From Lottia gigantea (lineage: Eukaryota > Mollusca > Gastropoda > Lottiidae), in assembly GCF_000327385.1 (NCBI RefSeq), contig NW_008711113.1, forward strand, positions 90,915 to 154,914: a stretch of 64,000 bases of DNA, given 5' to 3'. The translations under genes and the position numbers were made by a program. The notes beneath the pieces are model-generated. The model saw nothing but the letters and a program-made list of their open reading frames with translations. It was not told the origin of the DNA and made no database searches. Shown here piece after piece: positions 1 to 13,200 of the stretch. Every line of letters starts with the position of its first letter. The first letter of the stretch is position 1.

Positions 1-2
1 AA

Positions 3-1119
<1,117 letters not shown>

Positions 1120-3019
1120 CTGAAATAAAATTGAAAGTTTTTAATTTGGGGATACAAGTACATTGTAGAAGTGCCAGTCATTGACCTACAGACAAACCAA
1201 CAGTCCATAGGAAAGGCAAGCAGGACTTCTTCACAAAATATGACATCAAAATCAAATTATTTGTCATTTGATAGCTTATTGTCTGGTGTTAAATTTGTCT
1301 ACATTCAAATGACATAAATTGTTTCAGTCAATCAAATGGGTACATGGACATTCACTCAGAACAAGAAAAAATTTTTGATATATTATTGATTAATCTTTCA
1401 TGTTGTGTTTTTCATGGAATACTTTTTTATCATGTTCAAATTTCTGGACTATCTGCTCTCAGTCTTGTGTCATGACCCTTATTAAATTTTTACCTAATAT
1501 CTTCAAAACTAAGTGATCCACGATATTTAGTATTTAGGTAATTCACTTACAATTCTGTAGATCTTATAGGTGTATTAAGAACAAAATGGCTATAATAATA
1601 ATTATGATGGAACCACCCCCTTTTTTCCAATATTAGATTCTCAGACCACTGATGTCTATCTTTCTAAGCTTCTTGGTTGTTTCTGAAAGGAAGAATGGCC
1701 AGCTTATCAATTTATTAGGTCATAGTCATAAAAAGGATATGATATCATTGTGCAAAACATTATTTTGACATGTGGAAGGGGGAGCCATTTTGTCAACAAA
1801 TGAATCATCAGGCAAAAATAGATAATAATTTTGGCCAGGGCAAAAGTTCATCTTTCATAAGACTTCAATTTCAATTCTGAGATTTTAGGGAAAATGGACA
1901 AGTTCCAAATTAAAGTAACTCTCACACATCAAGTGATTTACCAAATGAGACAAAGATAAGAGATAATTTGACAAGTGACAACACAAAAAAATATTGGGAC
2001 TGGTTTTTCAGAAATTTTTCATATTTATATTTTTTTCTGATTGCCAAATCGCCAATGACAGACGAACGCAATACTGATTTGAGACTTTAGACACACTCTT
2101 AGATATTTCAACTAGCTGGTGCCTTGATGACAAAGAGACTTACATGAAAATATGGTTTATTCCACGTTTTAAAATCTAATTAATGAAAATCTTCAACTAC
2201 GCAAGTATCCAAAATGGCCGAGAACTCGCCTCTAACTAGCGCCATCTGTAATTTGGGAAGACAACTCGATCCAGATTTAGTAATTTCAGACCACAGTTAG
2301 GTAATAAAGCGAACGCACATAACCATTATGCATATTATAACTTCTCGCCCAAAAGGTTGACAAATATTAGACAAGGACATTTGCCACAATTCTCTGTAAG
2401 ATGAAAGATAGGTTACAAAGCTAATATGTCAACGAAGTTACAATGGATCTCCATACAATTACACGACAATGCTCCTTTAACTAACTTTGGACAATGGCAA
2501 AGTTCCATAGTGAATGAGAATTATATGTTCGGATAACACCTATTTTGATAATCTGATTTAAATACTGTCTTTTTGATTGTTAAAGGACTTCTAAGTTGAA
2601 AAAAAAACATGAACAGGTTCAATAGATTATTGCAATTTAATTTTGCGCTCCTCTGTTTGGATTTTTTTGGGTAAGTCTTTTGTACTGTTTGTTTTTCTTT
2701 TCTTTCTTTTTTTTGGGGGGGAGGGGGGGGAGGTGGGTTCCTGGAACTAGATTGTTTCATGTTTGCATTTCGGAGGCTTCCCTTACCACCTATGATCTCA
2801 AGAAATTTTTATGTACCACGAGTTCTACAAGTTGCATAAATATTCAACCATTCAAATTCTTACATTTACATCACCAGAATTTCTTGATACTTTTCTCGAC
2901 TACTAAGCAATCCTGCTTTAAGTTTTTTATCTTAAATTATTCATAGCAAAATATATCAACGAGAAAAAGAAGATGTGTGGATGTAGGCTACACATAACAA
3001 AAGATGTTATAAGAAGCCC
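1120..3019. other. Intergenic stretch upstream of RAB14
   Basis: I see no coding exon here. The RAB14 promoter and a non-coding first exon should lie in this stretch, plausibly near 2200-2420, but no clear signal fixes them. A homopolymer patch of T followed by two long G runs sits near 2703-2733. Confidence 0.5.
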
Positions 3020-3140
3020 AGCGATAGTGATGTCGTAAAACGCTCAGTTTTACTGGAATAGCAAGAACCACAGATTTGCATGGTGCAAATTGATGCTATC
3101 AATGTCCCCGATACACGTTTTTTATATAGAAAAGTTCTTT
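3020..3140. mobile_element. MITE family A, half copy
   Basis: This matches one arm of family A: GCAAGAACCACAGATTTGCA, then TGGTGCAAATTGATGCTATC and AATGTCCCCGATACACG. It ends about 35 bp before the acceptor of the chitin-binding exon, so that exon's upstream intron contains transposon debris. Confidence 0.6.
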
Positions 3141-3173
3141 TTAAAATGAATACGAAAAATGTTTGAATTTCAG

Positions 3174-3859
3174 ACACGGAACCGGAATGTTAATGGAAAA
3201 CAATGTAGCCGCTTGCCAAGGAGTTGATAATGGTTATTACCCAGATAAATCAACATGTTACGCCTATATTCAATGTAAATCTCATACAGCCATTTATTTT
3301 CAATGTCGTTATGGACTGGTATGGAATAACATTGATAAACATTGTTACATTGGTGTTTGCTACCAGCTGAACAAGGGTTAGTTTCAGTTTGCGTTTTCTC
3401 ACAGATCTACCCATTCTGACCACAGATGACTCTCATTAAGTCCGATACGGTTCTCTGTGGTTTAAGCATCCATGTTACATTTTAAAGACGCGGCTCAGAG
3501 TCATATGCATTTTTCGTACCCACATATCAGTTGAAGGACGTTGGTCACGGAGTACTTTACCTTCAACTGGTATTTCTCGTTAGCAAGGGCAGTAACTCTT
3601 CCATGTATTCATTTCAGGAACCAGCCATGCTAACTATGACGTTGTAAAGAACAGTCGCTGCAATCTACCCGACGCTGTATCCTTACAAATACACACCAAA
3701 CTTCTATGTGCTGCGAAATGTATGGAGCGGTTTCGATGCCGATATTTCCAATGGACGCAAACCACAAATACTTGTCGCTTGTTTGATACGGAATGCGATA
3801 TTTTTGATCGAAATTTTGACAAGGGTTCAATTCTAGGGAAAATAAGCAAGTCTTCATAA
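3174..3859 (+). CDS. Chitin-binding (peritrophin-A/CBM14) plus PAN/apple-like domain protein, 3' exons
   Basis: Two plus-strand exons, 3174-3376 and 3618-3859, have AG acceptors, a GT donor and compatible phases. The stop is at 3857-3859. The first exon encodes a CBM14-type domain with the pattern ACQGVDNGYYPDKSTCYAYI, then QCKSHTAIYFQCRYGLVWN and a further C-x4-C (CYIGVC). The six cysteines, the aromatic residues and the GYYPD and GLVWN motifs are typical of peritrophin-A chitin binding. The second exon encodes about 80 residues with cysteines placed as in PAN/apple domains (LLCAAKCMERFRCRYFQW, then TCRLFDTEC). The product is probably secreted and binds chitin or glycans, as in cuticle, gut-lining or shell-matrix proteins. 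The first exon starts in phase 2, so exons carrying the start codon and any signal peptide lie upstream; I could not find them. It could also be the surviving 3' end of a partly lost gene. Confidence 0.75.
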
Positions 3860-3984
3860 CTGGTTATTCGGAGATTTAAACCAAATCGCATGCTGGCCAT
3901 AGGGAACTGCCATTGTGCGTAGCAACGTTGTGTTACCTAGCGAAGAAGACATGATTGTTGCAACACTGTAACATTTTTGATATC

Positions 3985-3990
3985 AATAAA
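3985..3990 (+). terminator. Polyadenylation signal of the chitin-binding/PAN gene
   Basis: An AATAAA hexamer lies 126 bp after the stop codon of the preceding plus-strand gene and just before an A-rich stretch. Confidence 0.6.
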
Positions 3991-4084
3991 ATCTTGATAT
4001 AAAAAAAACTTGGCTATTTTTTGTTTGCCCAATTTCCCTCATTGGACACTAGCCCATTGGACACTAGCATCATCAAGAAAGGAA

Positions 4085-4352
4085 ATGTTACCTGTGGGGA
4101 ATGTCAAGATGGGAATTCGCCATTTGGGGAATGTCAAGATGGGAATTCACCATTTGGGGAATGTCAAGAAGGGAATTCGCCATTTGGGGAATGTCAAGAT
4201 GGGAATTCACCATTTGGGGAATGTCAAGAAGGGAATTCACCATTTGGGGAATGTCAAGATGCGAATTCACCATTTGGGGAATGTCAAGATGGGAACTCAC
4301 CATTTGGGGAATGTCAAGAAGGGAATTCACCATTTGGGTAATGTCAAGTTGT
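4085..4352. repeat. 30-bp minisatellite, about 9 copies
   Basis: The unit is GGGGAATGTCAAGATGGGAA followed by TTCACCATTT. Copies differ at a few positions (GAT/GAA, TTCACC/TTCGCC). The period is a multiple of three and the unit lacks stops in several frames, so it produces long but meaningless open frames on both strands. It begins just downstream of the chitin-binding gene. Confidence 0.9.
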
Positions 4353-4789
4353 GGATTGAAATAGTCGAGGATGATTGGCTTCGGTAACTGTAAATAGGAA
4401 ATTGACAGTCCATTGGTTTGAAACCATGCGTGTACAAGTGAGGAATCAAGACTTTGAAACGTGCAGGTCAGGCATTGAAAAGAGACTTACGAACTACGTC
4501 TATCACCTTGATACCATAAAGGCACTCTTCTTGTATCATGGAAGTTTGAAAATGCATTAGTTTGTACGCTACCGGATACAGCCAACCAGACCCTTAATAG
4601 AAAGACTGCATTCACAGACTTCACTATTGCATTCAAGGTATTAGACAGAGTTCGTAATATCTGTGCACTATAGGTGAAAATGCAAATTCCAAACATATTT
4701 TAAAATATTTATTTATGACATAAATAACAATAACGATAATATGGAATATCATGGACAACAATAATATCTCTAACAACAATCGAATCACA

Positions 4790-5360
4790 GCCTCCCTGAT
4801 ACAAAAGGCTAGCCTTATAACTGGTAAATGACCTTTGTGAGTAACCTTTGTAAATGACCTTTGCGAATAAACTATACGAATGACACAGAGGGCTAGCCTT
4901 ATAACTTGTTAATGACCTTTGTAAATGACCTTTGTGAACGAACTACACAAATGACACAACAAGCTAGCCTTATAACTTGTTAATGACCTTTGTAAATACT
5001 TTTTGTAAATGACCTTTGAATGAATGAATGAACCACACAAATGACACAACAGGCTAGCATTATAATGACCTTTGTAAATAAAGAAAATTGAATCAGAGTC
5101 TCCCTGATACAACAGGCTAGCATTTTAACTTACCCTTGAGAATGACCTTTATAAACGACTTTTCTAAATGACCTTTGTGAATGAACCACGGCATTGCAGA
5201 TCCATAATTACACTCTACCAACTGATCTTTGTGAATGACTTTGTTAATACTTGATGAATGACCTTTATAAATGACCTTAGTGATTAAACCTGTAAATATA
5301 TATATATGTAAATGCTATTTATATATAACCTTTGTAAATGACCTTCATGATTTACCTAAA
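4790..5360. repeat. Degenerate tandem repeat rich in AATGACCTTTGTAAATGACC
   Basis: Short units such as AATGACCTTTGT recur many times. They are interspersed with a longer recurring block, ACAACAGGCTAGCCTTATAA. The order is irregular, as in an old array with higher-order structure. No coding potential is seen. Confidence 0.75.
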
Positions 5361-5394
5361 AAATGACTGTATAAAAACACCTTTGAAATGATCT

Positions 5395-5845
5395 TAAAAT
5401 TCAGATAATATAAGTATTATCATAGTAAAATATCAGTATGTTTCTGATAAATATCTTAAAATTCAGATAAAATTCAAAATCTTGAATATAAGATCTTAAG
5501 TAGCTTCATACATGAATTATTTAAAAATTCAGCATCTAAAATCACCTCTTAAGTAGTCAAATATCTTAATTCTTAATTTTAAATATATACCATATTAAAA
5601 AAAGCTCTTATGTAGCTTCATACCTGAATTATCTTAAAATTCAGATAAAATTAATAGTCTTAAATATCAACTATTAAGAAGCCCAATGCTTAGAGTATCT
5701 GAATTCTTAATTCTAAATATCTTAAAATTCAGATAAAATTAATAGTCTTAAATATCAGCTCATAAGTAGCTTCAAATGTCAATTATCTTAAAATTATCTA
5801 AAAAATTCAAATAAAATTCTTAATCTTAAATATCAGCTCTTAAAG
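5395..5845. repeat. Degenerate repeat of AATATCTTAAAATTCAGATA blocks
   Basis: The blocks ATCTTAAAATTCAGATAAAA, AATAGTCTTAAATATCAGCT and TAAGTAGCTTCATA recur with a spacing of roughly 100-120 bp. The stretch is very AT-rich and non-coding. Confidence 0.7.
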
Positions 5846-5934
5846 GGACATAATCCTCTATTATTGTTTTTGTGATAGAGGAAATTGGAAGGAAATTATG
5901 AAAATAAATAATTGGGGGACTACATCCCTTTAAA
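5842..5934. mobile_element. Small foldback element with TTAAAGGGA-type ends
   Basis: The stretch starts TTAAAGGGACATAATCC and ends GGACTACATCCCTTTAA, which are imperfect inverted repeats. It is about 92 bp long. The ends resemble those of the MITE families at 8910-9191 and 22291-22638. Confidence 0.55.
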
Positions 5935-6204
5935 ATTATGCTTAGAAATTACAATTCTTAAATATATTCCACACTATCTCACATGCTTACATAATATCAC
6001 ATTCTTAATATTCTTTAATCCTGATTTTAAAAGATTTCAATAGTGACATTCTTATTTTCTCACCAACCATCCTCTGAACTATGTTTTTAGCTGTTTTCTT
6101 TTATTAAATGCTTCAAATATAATATAAATGACTTATATAGATATGAATAATCTCCAATATGACATATATATATCCAAATCTTTATTCAAGACTCTTAAAT
6201 ATCT

Positions 6205-6640
6205 TGAAATATCAATATTTCCAATGTCTTATATTTTAAAATATCAATATTTCCAATGTCATAACTATTTTAAAATATCAATATTTCCAATGTCATAACT
6301 ATTTTAAAATATCAATATTTCCAATGTCATAACTATTTTAAAATATCAATATTTCCAATGTCTTATATTTTAAAATATCAATATTTCCAATGTCATATAT
6401 TTTAAAATATCAATATTTCCAATGTCTTATATTTTAAAATATCAATATTTCCAATGTCTTATATTTTAAAATATCAATTTTTCCAATGTCTTATATTTTT
6501 AAATATCAATATTTCCAATGTCTTATATTTTTTAAATATCAATATTTCCATTGTCTTATATTTTCAAATATCAATTTTTCCACTGTCATATATTTTTAAA
6601 TATCAATATTTCCAATGTCCTAAATATTTTGAATAACAAT
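6205..6640. repeat. 32/34-bp AT-rich minisatellite
   Basis: About 13 copies of AAATATCAATATTTCCAATG followed by TCTTATATTTT or TCATAACTATTTT. The two spacer variants give alternating 32- and 34-bp periods. The core AATATCAATATT is nearly self-complementary. Confidence 0.9.
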
Positions 6641-6906
6641 TTTTTGCAATGTCTTAAATATATGAGATGTTTAAATTTCAAATGTCTTAAATATATTAAA
6701 TGTCTTCAATGTTTTAGAAGTCTAAATTTCAAATGTCTTAAATATATTAAATGTCTTCAATGTTTTAGATGTCTATATTTCGGATGTTTTAAATATATTA
6801 AATGTCTTCAATGTTTTAGATGTCTATACTTCGGATGTTTTAAATATATTAAATGTCTTCAATGTTTTAGATGTCTATACTTTGGATGTTTTAAATATAT
6901 TAAATG
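6641..6906. repeat. 51-bp minisatellite, about 5 copies
   Basis: Repeats of TTAAATATATTAAATGTCTT followed by CAATGTTTTAGATGTCTATA and CTTCGGATGTT. It follows directly on the 32/34-bp array and looks like a variant grown from the same sequence (shared AATGTCTT). Confidence 0.85.
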
Positions 6907-7204
6907 CTCAGACACGAAGCAAATTCTATAGACACCACCCCTTTAAGTATATTATGCTGATAAAGGTATTGATATGACTGAATATATTAACAATGAAAAC
7001 AATGATATATTATGTATACTAAATTTACAACAAATAAAACAATATGAGAACAAAAATGAATGAAAAGTATATTACTTGTTGTTTTAAAACTTTTAAAGGT
7101 ATATAGGCATCTAAATATTCACATTAAAGGGGTTGAATGCGCAAATTTACTTTTTACTTTTTGATATTTCTATACAACAGTCTAAAAGATAGAAACAAAC
7201 AAAC

Positions 7205-7385
7205 CAATATATTTTTCAAGGATAACAACTTAGGTTCACAATAAAGGATCCTTTCTACCAGCTTTTCCTTGACCAAACCTCTTGGCTTTGATCTTTCTCG
7301 GATTATCCGCACCTATTTACAGCTGGGTTGACATGCCGATCAAGATTAGAACCAACAACCCCCATTTGTTCGATGTTTGTAAATC
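7205..7385 (-). mobile_element. SINE family B copy (tRNA-derived), minus orientation
   Basis: This aligns by eye with copies at 30960-31165 and 58450-58630. Shared pieces are ACTTAGGTTCACAA, GATTATCCGCACCTATTTAC and CCATTTGTTCGATGT. The tRNA-like head of the family is best seen at 31637 and 44306. Confidence 0.65.
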
Positions 7386-7629
7386 AGATATTTAGACACC
7401 TTTATCCCTTTTTAATAAAAGATTATGCTTTGATCTTACCTGCAATTTGTTGAAATTTAAATAAAAACCCAATTCAAAATGAAAGTAGGCCATATATGTG
7501 ACCATTTATAAAGCCTTTTAGCGTTTGAGCATTGATCAAAATGTATAACTAACTTCTGTTGAGAATTGGCAGAAGAAAAATAATATTTGCTTTGCTATTT
7601 TAGTGTAAAGTATGGAATGTATTTCTGGT

Positions 7630-7926
7630 TTAAAGGGATTGTAAAAAGGTTTTCTACATTTTTCATATGTATTGGGGACACTGAAAGCATCAATTTGAAC
7701 CATACCAATTTTCAATCAGACGTTTGCGGTTCCTGCAATTCCTCTAAAACTAAGTGTTTTATGACGTCATTATCACGAAGGACCTAATGTAATACAATTA
7801 TATTTTGCGATTAGTGAAATCATCGAGCACATAGTTATAGTGGAATCGCAGGAACCATTGGTATTGTGAAAATTAGTGTCCGCGATACACATAAAAAGTT
7901 TATAAAACCTCTTTACAATCCCTTTA
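7630..7926. mobile_element. MITE family A, near full-length copy
   Basis: A 297-bp element with terminal inverted repeats: it starts TTAAAGGGATTGTAAAAAGG and ends CTCTTTACAATCCCTTTAA. Both arms carry a subterminal GGTTCCTGCAATT / AATCGCAGGAACC pair. There is no coding capacity. It is the clearest copy of the family together with 59912-60232. Confidence 0.85.
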
Positions 7927-8137
7927 ATAATTACAAATGTTTTTGTTGAAATGTACATGAAAGAAAGAACTGGTCAAGTGACATTAGTTTCAAACATGGT
8001 TTAAAGGCTACTAGTTGATTTGGAGATACATAAAGTTTCTATTTGCACCACTTTGTCCTTTAATTCCAACGCTCTATATGAATGAGCAACAGTCTCCCTC
8101 AAAAAGAATTTCAAAAGTTTAAGACTCTAAATACAGA

Positions 8138-8336
8138 CAATGAAATGCAGTGTGCAATGAGGGAAAGTTTGTCAGAATAGTGACATAAGCTTTCCGATGC
8201 CCAACTGTTAAGAGATCTCGACAGAGCTTATTATCCCATCTGACAGGAGGAAACTGGGTTGAAAAATCTGCACTGAACCTGGAACTTTCAGGTTAGCTAG
8301 CAAGTATCTAACTCACTGAGCCACTGCAGCCCGCAT
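8138..8336 (-). mobile_element. SINE family A copy, diverged
   Basis: Read on the minus strand this has the tRNA-like head (GTGGCTCAGTGAGTTAGATA) followed by the family body ending near TTTCCCTCATTGCACACTG. Substitutions are numerous and the 3' tail is missing. Confidence 0.7.
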
Positions 8337-8909
8337 CAGAATTTTTTAGTAATTGAAATGATGCAAATACATGCCTTAAGTGTCCCTTTTATACCACACT
8401 GGCTAAAAACCTTCAAATGACAGCCACTGAAAGTCCATTGGCGCCCGTTGACCTCTTAAAGGTCAATTCAAATTTTTCAAAAGAAATGAATTATCACATA
8501 ATACATAGTTGAAATGGCAAGATAAACAAAATTGAATTAAGGATAGAACACCAAAAATTGGTAGAGCTCAATTACAGCTATCCGCATCACTTATCAAAAT
8601 TGGAAATCCACAATGGGTTTTGGTACAATTCAACAAAAGCAATGGAATTCAATACTATAACTTTAATCATTTTTCATTGGTCACTGAATTGGAGACTTTT
8701 AATGAATTGCATAGGAAGCAGGTGCCAGTTTTAGATTTAGACAAGTGTTACAGTTAATTGAAATTGAGCTCTATCAGCTTTGTGCAAACATTTAGGCCAT
8801 CAGAATCTTTAAGTGGTGCTATTCAACATCGAAGGAATTTGGCTGGTAAATTACTTACCCAATTTAATTTTGGGTAAAAAAAGTATCTTTTTTTGAGAGA
8901 GAGTTTTTT

Positions 8910-9191
8910 TTAAAGGGACAGATGCGCCATTTTTTGTCCAATCGTACCTTAGTCTCAGAAACTGGAATTTTTTTTTATCATTCAGTAATAGTGTTCACAA
9001 ATCACCATCCAAATTCGAGCCTTCAAATACATGTGTGTCCAGAATTATCTAGGTTTGAATGTTAAAATGATGACTCATCATTTTAATATACTCTGTGATA
9101 TATAGACATGTATAGAAATAGAGGGTAAAATTTCTTGCCCGAAGGAATTTTGCGATTTTCGTACATTTAAATGGCGCATCTGTCCCTTTAA
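8910..9191. mobile_element. MITE family D with 23-bp terminal inverted repeats
   Basis: The element begins TTAAAGGGACAGATGCGCCA and ends ATGGCGCATCTGTCCCTTTA. The ends are perfectly complementary for about 23 bp, which suggests a fairly recent copy. It is 282 bp long and non-coding. Internal pieces recur at 24037-24300 and 26530-26720. Confidence 0.85.
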
Positions 9192-10200
9192 TTTAGATTC
9201 AATGTCTATAACATGCCAAATAATTCTTGAAAGTGGTGTGCAAAAAAACAAATGAAAAATGGTGTACAAATGTTTCATTGCAAATATACTTCACTGTTTG
9301 AAGAGTACTTTTTTTGATCAGGCTCCGAAAAACCAACAAAGTTTTAAAATTGGCAATAAATATCTTATAAGTTTTTACATCAACCACTCGAAACAATATT
9401 TATGACAACATAAAGTAATATTTATGATTGGAGTCCATTTAAAAGAAAATTACCCCATTGCCCACTTTGCCCTTTCATAATAGCGTTCTTTTCTATAATT
9501 CACTCAGTTGACGATCAGCCAAAGTTCCATTAATTTAAAATCAGGGCTGCTGATTCCAAAAAGATTTTTGCTGGACACTTTAGCGGGTATCTAATGATAT
9601 CAAACCCATTAACAAAGACGCTTACTTTAGCAAAACACTGGAGCAAAAATCACTCCGATAGAAAAAAATAAGTCGCATCAACATTCTGTGGGTAAAGAAT
9701 CGAACCATTAGCAAAATACTAGTGCAAAAATCCAGCAAGACATTTGGAAGAATTCAAAATCAACAGCCCGAACATACCTTTTTAATGGAAAAGAGAAAAT
9801 CCTTAACATTGCCTAGTTTTTGCTTCTGTACATAAACAATTATAAGAGATTTTGTTTGTGTATAACAGACAATTATAGTTTCCATTTGAAGAAATCCGAT
9901 TATCTGTCAGACGTCAATTGAGACATGATCATGCAACTTTGATGGAATGGTGCCAAACAAAAGCTATAAGAGTTCCCAATGCATCATACAAAGGCTACAA
10001 AACACATTTGAATGCGTTTTGGAATCTTGTCTAAGAGTTTCTTGTTTGCCATTTTGGGAAGCAGTCAATGGGGAATTACATTAGCCTTTGCAGGTAGCAT
10101 ACAAATGGGCATTGGGCAAGAGGGTATTTTTTGCTTACCATACTGAATTCAAACAATGACAATGATTAAGGGATTAAATATGATGATAAAGAAGAAACTG
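9192..10200. other. Region downstream of timeless
   Basis: This holds the probable 3' UTR and flank of the minus-strand timeless gene. I see no second gene, and no AATAAA hexamer that I can assign with confidence. Confidence 0.4.
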
Positions 10201-13200
10201 CTACATTTTGTTCATCTGTTTAACGTAATCTAGCCACGACACTTCTTCTGTTTTTCCTTGAGTCAACATGTCCTTGATTCTGCAAGATAAACATTACACA
10301 TACTGTATAATTGCACACATGTATAATTGGCACATGTGCATAATGCACACTTGTGTATAATGCACACATGTATATAATACTCACTTGTGTGTAAATGTGC
10401 ACGTGTATAATGCACACCTGTAAATAATGCTCACTTCTGTATAATGCACACTTGTATATAATGTGCACATGTATATAATTCACACATGTATATAATGCAC
10501 ACATGTGTATAATGTGCACATGTATATAATGCTCACTTGTGTATACTGCGCACATGTATATAATGCTTACATGTATATAATGCTCACTTGCATAAATGTG
10601 CACATGTGAATAATGCGCACATGTACATATAATGCTCACTTGTATATAGGCCTAATGCCCACTTGTGTATAATGCTCACTTGTGTATAATGCGCACATGT
10701 ATATAATGTGCATTGTATATTCTCACATGAGGGAATATTATGTTCAATTGTTCTGTTAGTGTTATGGATTGTGCTAATGAAGATAGGTGATGCCATGCAG
10801 TGTCCAATGGGTGAAATTGTAGTATGATGTGAAGGTACTTACCGAAGTTGTGATAGTTGTGTTCCCATGAGATTCAGGTCTGGTAATGCTGTCATGCCTT
10901 CCATCTCCATGTTTTCTGTATACATTGATAGATACTCTAGATCTTCTGCAAAAGATTCAAGTTGCATAATGCATGAGTGCTATTGTAATACACACATAAA
11001 ATTAAATGGAGTAACTATATCTAATATTTCTGCACCAGGTAAGGCAATACAAAGTGGCAATGCCATGCAGTGTGCAATAAGGACAATTTTGTTATAGTTT
11101 CCTCTTTTTACAACTGATGAAGAATCTTAGTTTGTGGTCAGGTTTTTTGTCCCCTCTGAAAGACTTGCTTTTCCATGCAACTGAAAAATCTGAATGCATT
11201 ATCTGAAAAATCTGAATGCCTTATCTGAAAAATCTATATGCGATATCTGAAAAATCTTAATGCGTTATCTGAAAAATCTTAATGCGTTATCTGAAAAAAT
11301 CTTTAGGCATAACCTATGCTCGGAACTTTAGGTTTGTAAGAAAGCTTCGAGCTCACTGAGTCACATGGCCATTGGAATTTAAGCCCTGCACTTGAAGTAA
11401 TGGTTAAGATATCTATGCAAATCTCAAATCCTTGGAGGATTCAATCATTAAAACATCTCTTGCAGCTCTTTATCAAAGTCAAAACAAAATAAGAATAACC
11501 AACCTGGATCAATCTCGCCTAGCTTCTCAGCCTTTTCTAAAATAACAGCAACACTCCAATCAAATGGTATCCTTGGAAATATCTCTATATTGGTGGCAGC
11601 CATTTTAAATTCCATCAGCTCCAAAAGCAACAGGAAGTTGTCATCTTTGAAGTAATTTTCTTCTTTTGATGTAAACAAAGTAAGTGGAGTTGATTTTTTT
11701 AATGCTGAAAGACAAAAAAAAAAATTTATTTGAAAATAACACTTACAAATGTAAAAAACAATTGATAAGTATCCTGAGAAAGTGATAAGGGCAAATAGAG
11801 TTGTTCCCAAGCAGGGGAAAACAAAACAATGCATCGAAATGTACCCTGTTATTTCCCTGTGAATCATTGTAGCAAACTGAGCAAAATAAAATAAAATTTT
11901 TTCCACTATTTTTAAGAGAATTGGAATAACAAAATAGTACTGTTAGTCTAGGATATCTTGCGGTAATAAAAATATAAACATAAACACACATTATGTCTTC
12001 AAAATTTGTTTTTACAAAGAACAATTTTCAGCCAAAATTTGTGACTTTTTGGGTTGAAATTTCTATGAGGGAAATGTGTTTCTTTTCAATGTAAACTAAC
12101 AAAAACATATAATCAAGACATGCTAAGACTAACAGTACTACTTTGAGGCTGATATTCCAATTCTCATTAAACTAATGGATAAAATTAAAAAAAAAACCTT
12201 TATTTTGCTCAGACAATAGGGTAAATTTTGATATACACATCTTTTCAATCAAGCTCTGAATCAATATACCAACATTTTTCATGCATACCGCATAAGCTAG
12301 TCTTCTAGTCTTTGTCACTTCGATCCATATAATTTTTATTGAATTGCAGTTGGATTATCGAACAAGACAATGTTCATTACATAAATTGAATGGATTTTTC
12401 AATATTTTGGCCTCCAAGTCTTATTGCAAGCCAAAATTTGGACTCTTTAGTAGAGATGTCATCAAAACAAGTAAAATTTTGCACATTTTCAGCAAAAATC
12501 TGTAGAACATCCTCAGCAAGCTATGACACTGATACCCCTTTACAAACAAATGAAGCCTTTAAGATAGTAAACTTACATTGACAGCATAATGGAATACAAT
12601 CCGGACTGTCACCAAATTCATCTTGAATATCTAGAAAAAGAGGATTATCAATTATCCTAAAACTTAATGAAACTCAAAGCGTCTATTACATACATTAAAG
12701 ATGGGTTTCCTTATTTTTTAGTGTCAAATTAAGCAAACTATTTGATTAATTGGTGTTTCTAGTGAATTATCATGTATTCTTAATCATATCATTATGTTCT
12801 TACTGCATATAATTAATATAATTTTAACCAATCATAAATGTCCATGAATGTACAGTCTGGATAAACAAAAAAAGACCTTTTGACCTTTCTTGATTGGTCA
12901 CTCATTGAAATTCTGCTGGTAATTCTCTTCTAATTTAGCTAATCATGAATTAATTATGGACATGTGAGACAAACTGGTATTTTTCCAAGTCATTAGAATA
13001 TAAGTATTAGTATTAGCATTTTCGTAAATGAAAAAAGGGAACCCATCTTTAACAATCATGTAAGTTATGTTAAATCAGATATCTGGACGTTGTTCTGCAA
13101 AAAAAAAGTGGGGAACCCGAAAAGAAAGGTTTTAATTCAAAAAAGTTTTAGCTTTGGTAACATCAAGAACATAGTTTGAAGCCATGTAAATCTCTCTGTA

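Noticed and set aside
2680-2946. Possible signal-peptide exon (MYCLFFFSFFFLGG) upstream of the chitin-binding gene
   Set aside because: The hydrophobic stretch is a T homopolymer followed by G runs, and there is no donor in the phase needed.
4085-4352. CRISPR-like array
   Set aside because: The repeats are head-to-tail with no unique spacers, and the genome is eukaryotic.
4010-4387. Open frames of 81-125 codons on both strands
   Set aside because: They come from the 30-bp minisatellite, which lacks stops in several frames.
10220-10639. 139-codon minus-strand open frame rich in H, Y, I and C
   Set aside because: Only its last 20 or so codons (timeless exon 22) are coding. The rest is the CACATGTATATAATG array of intron 21.
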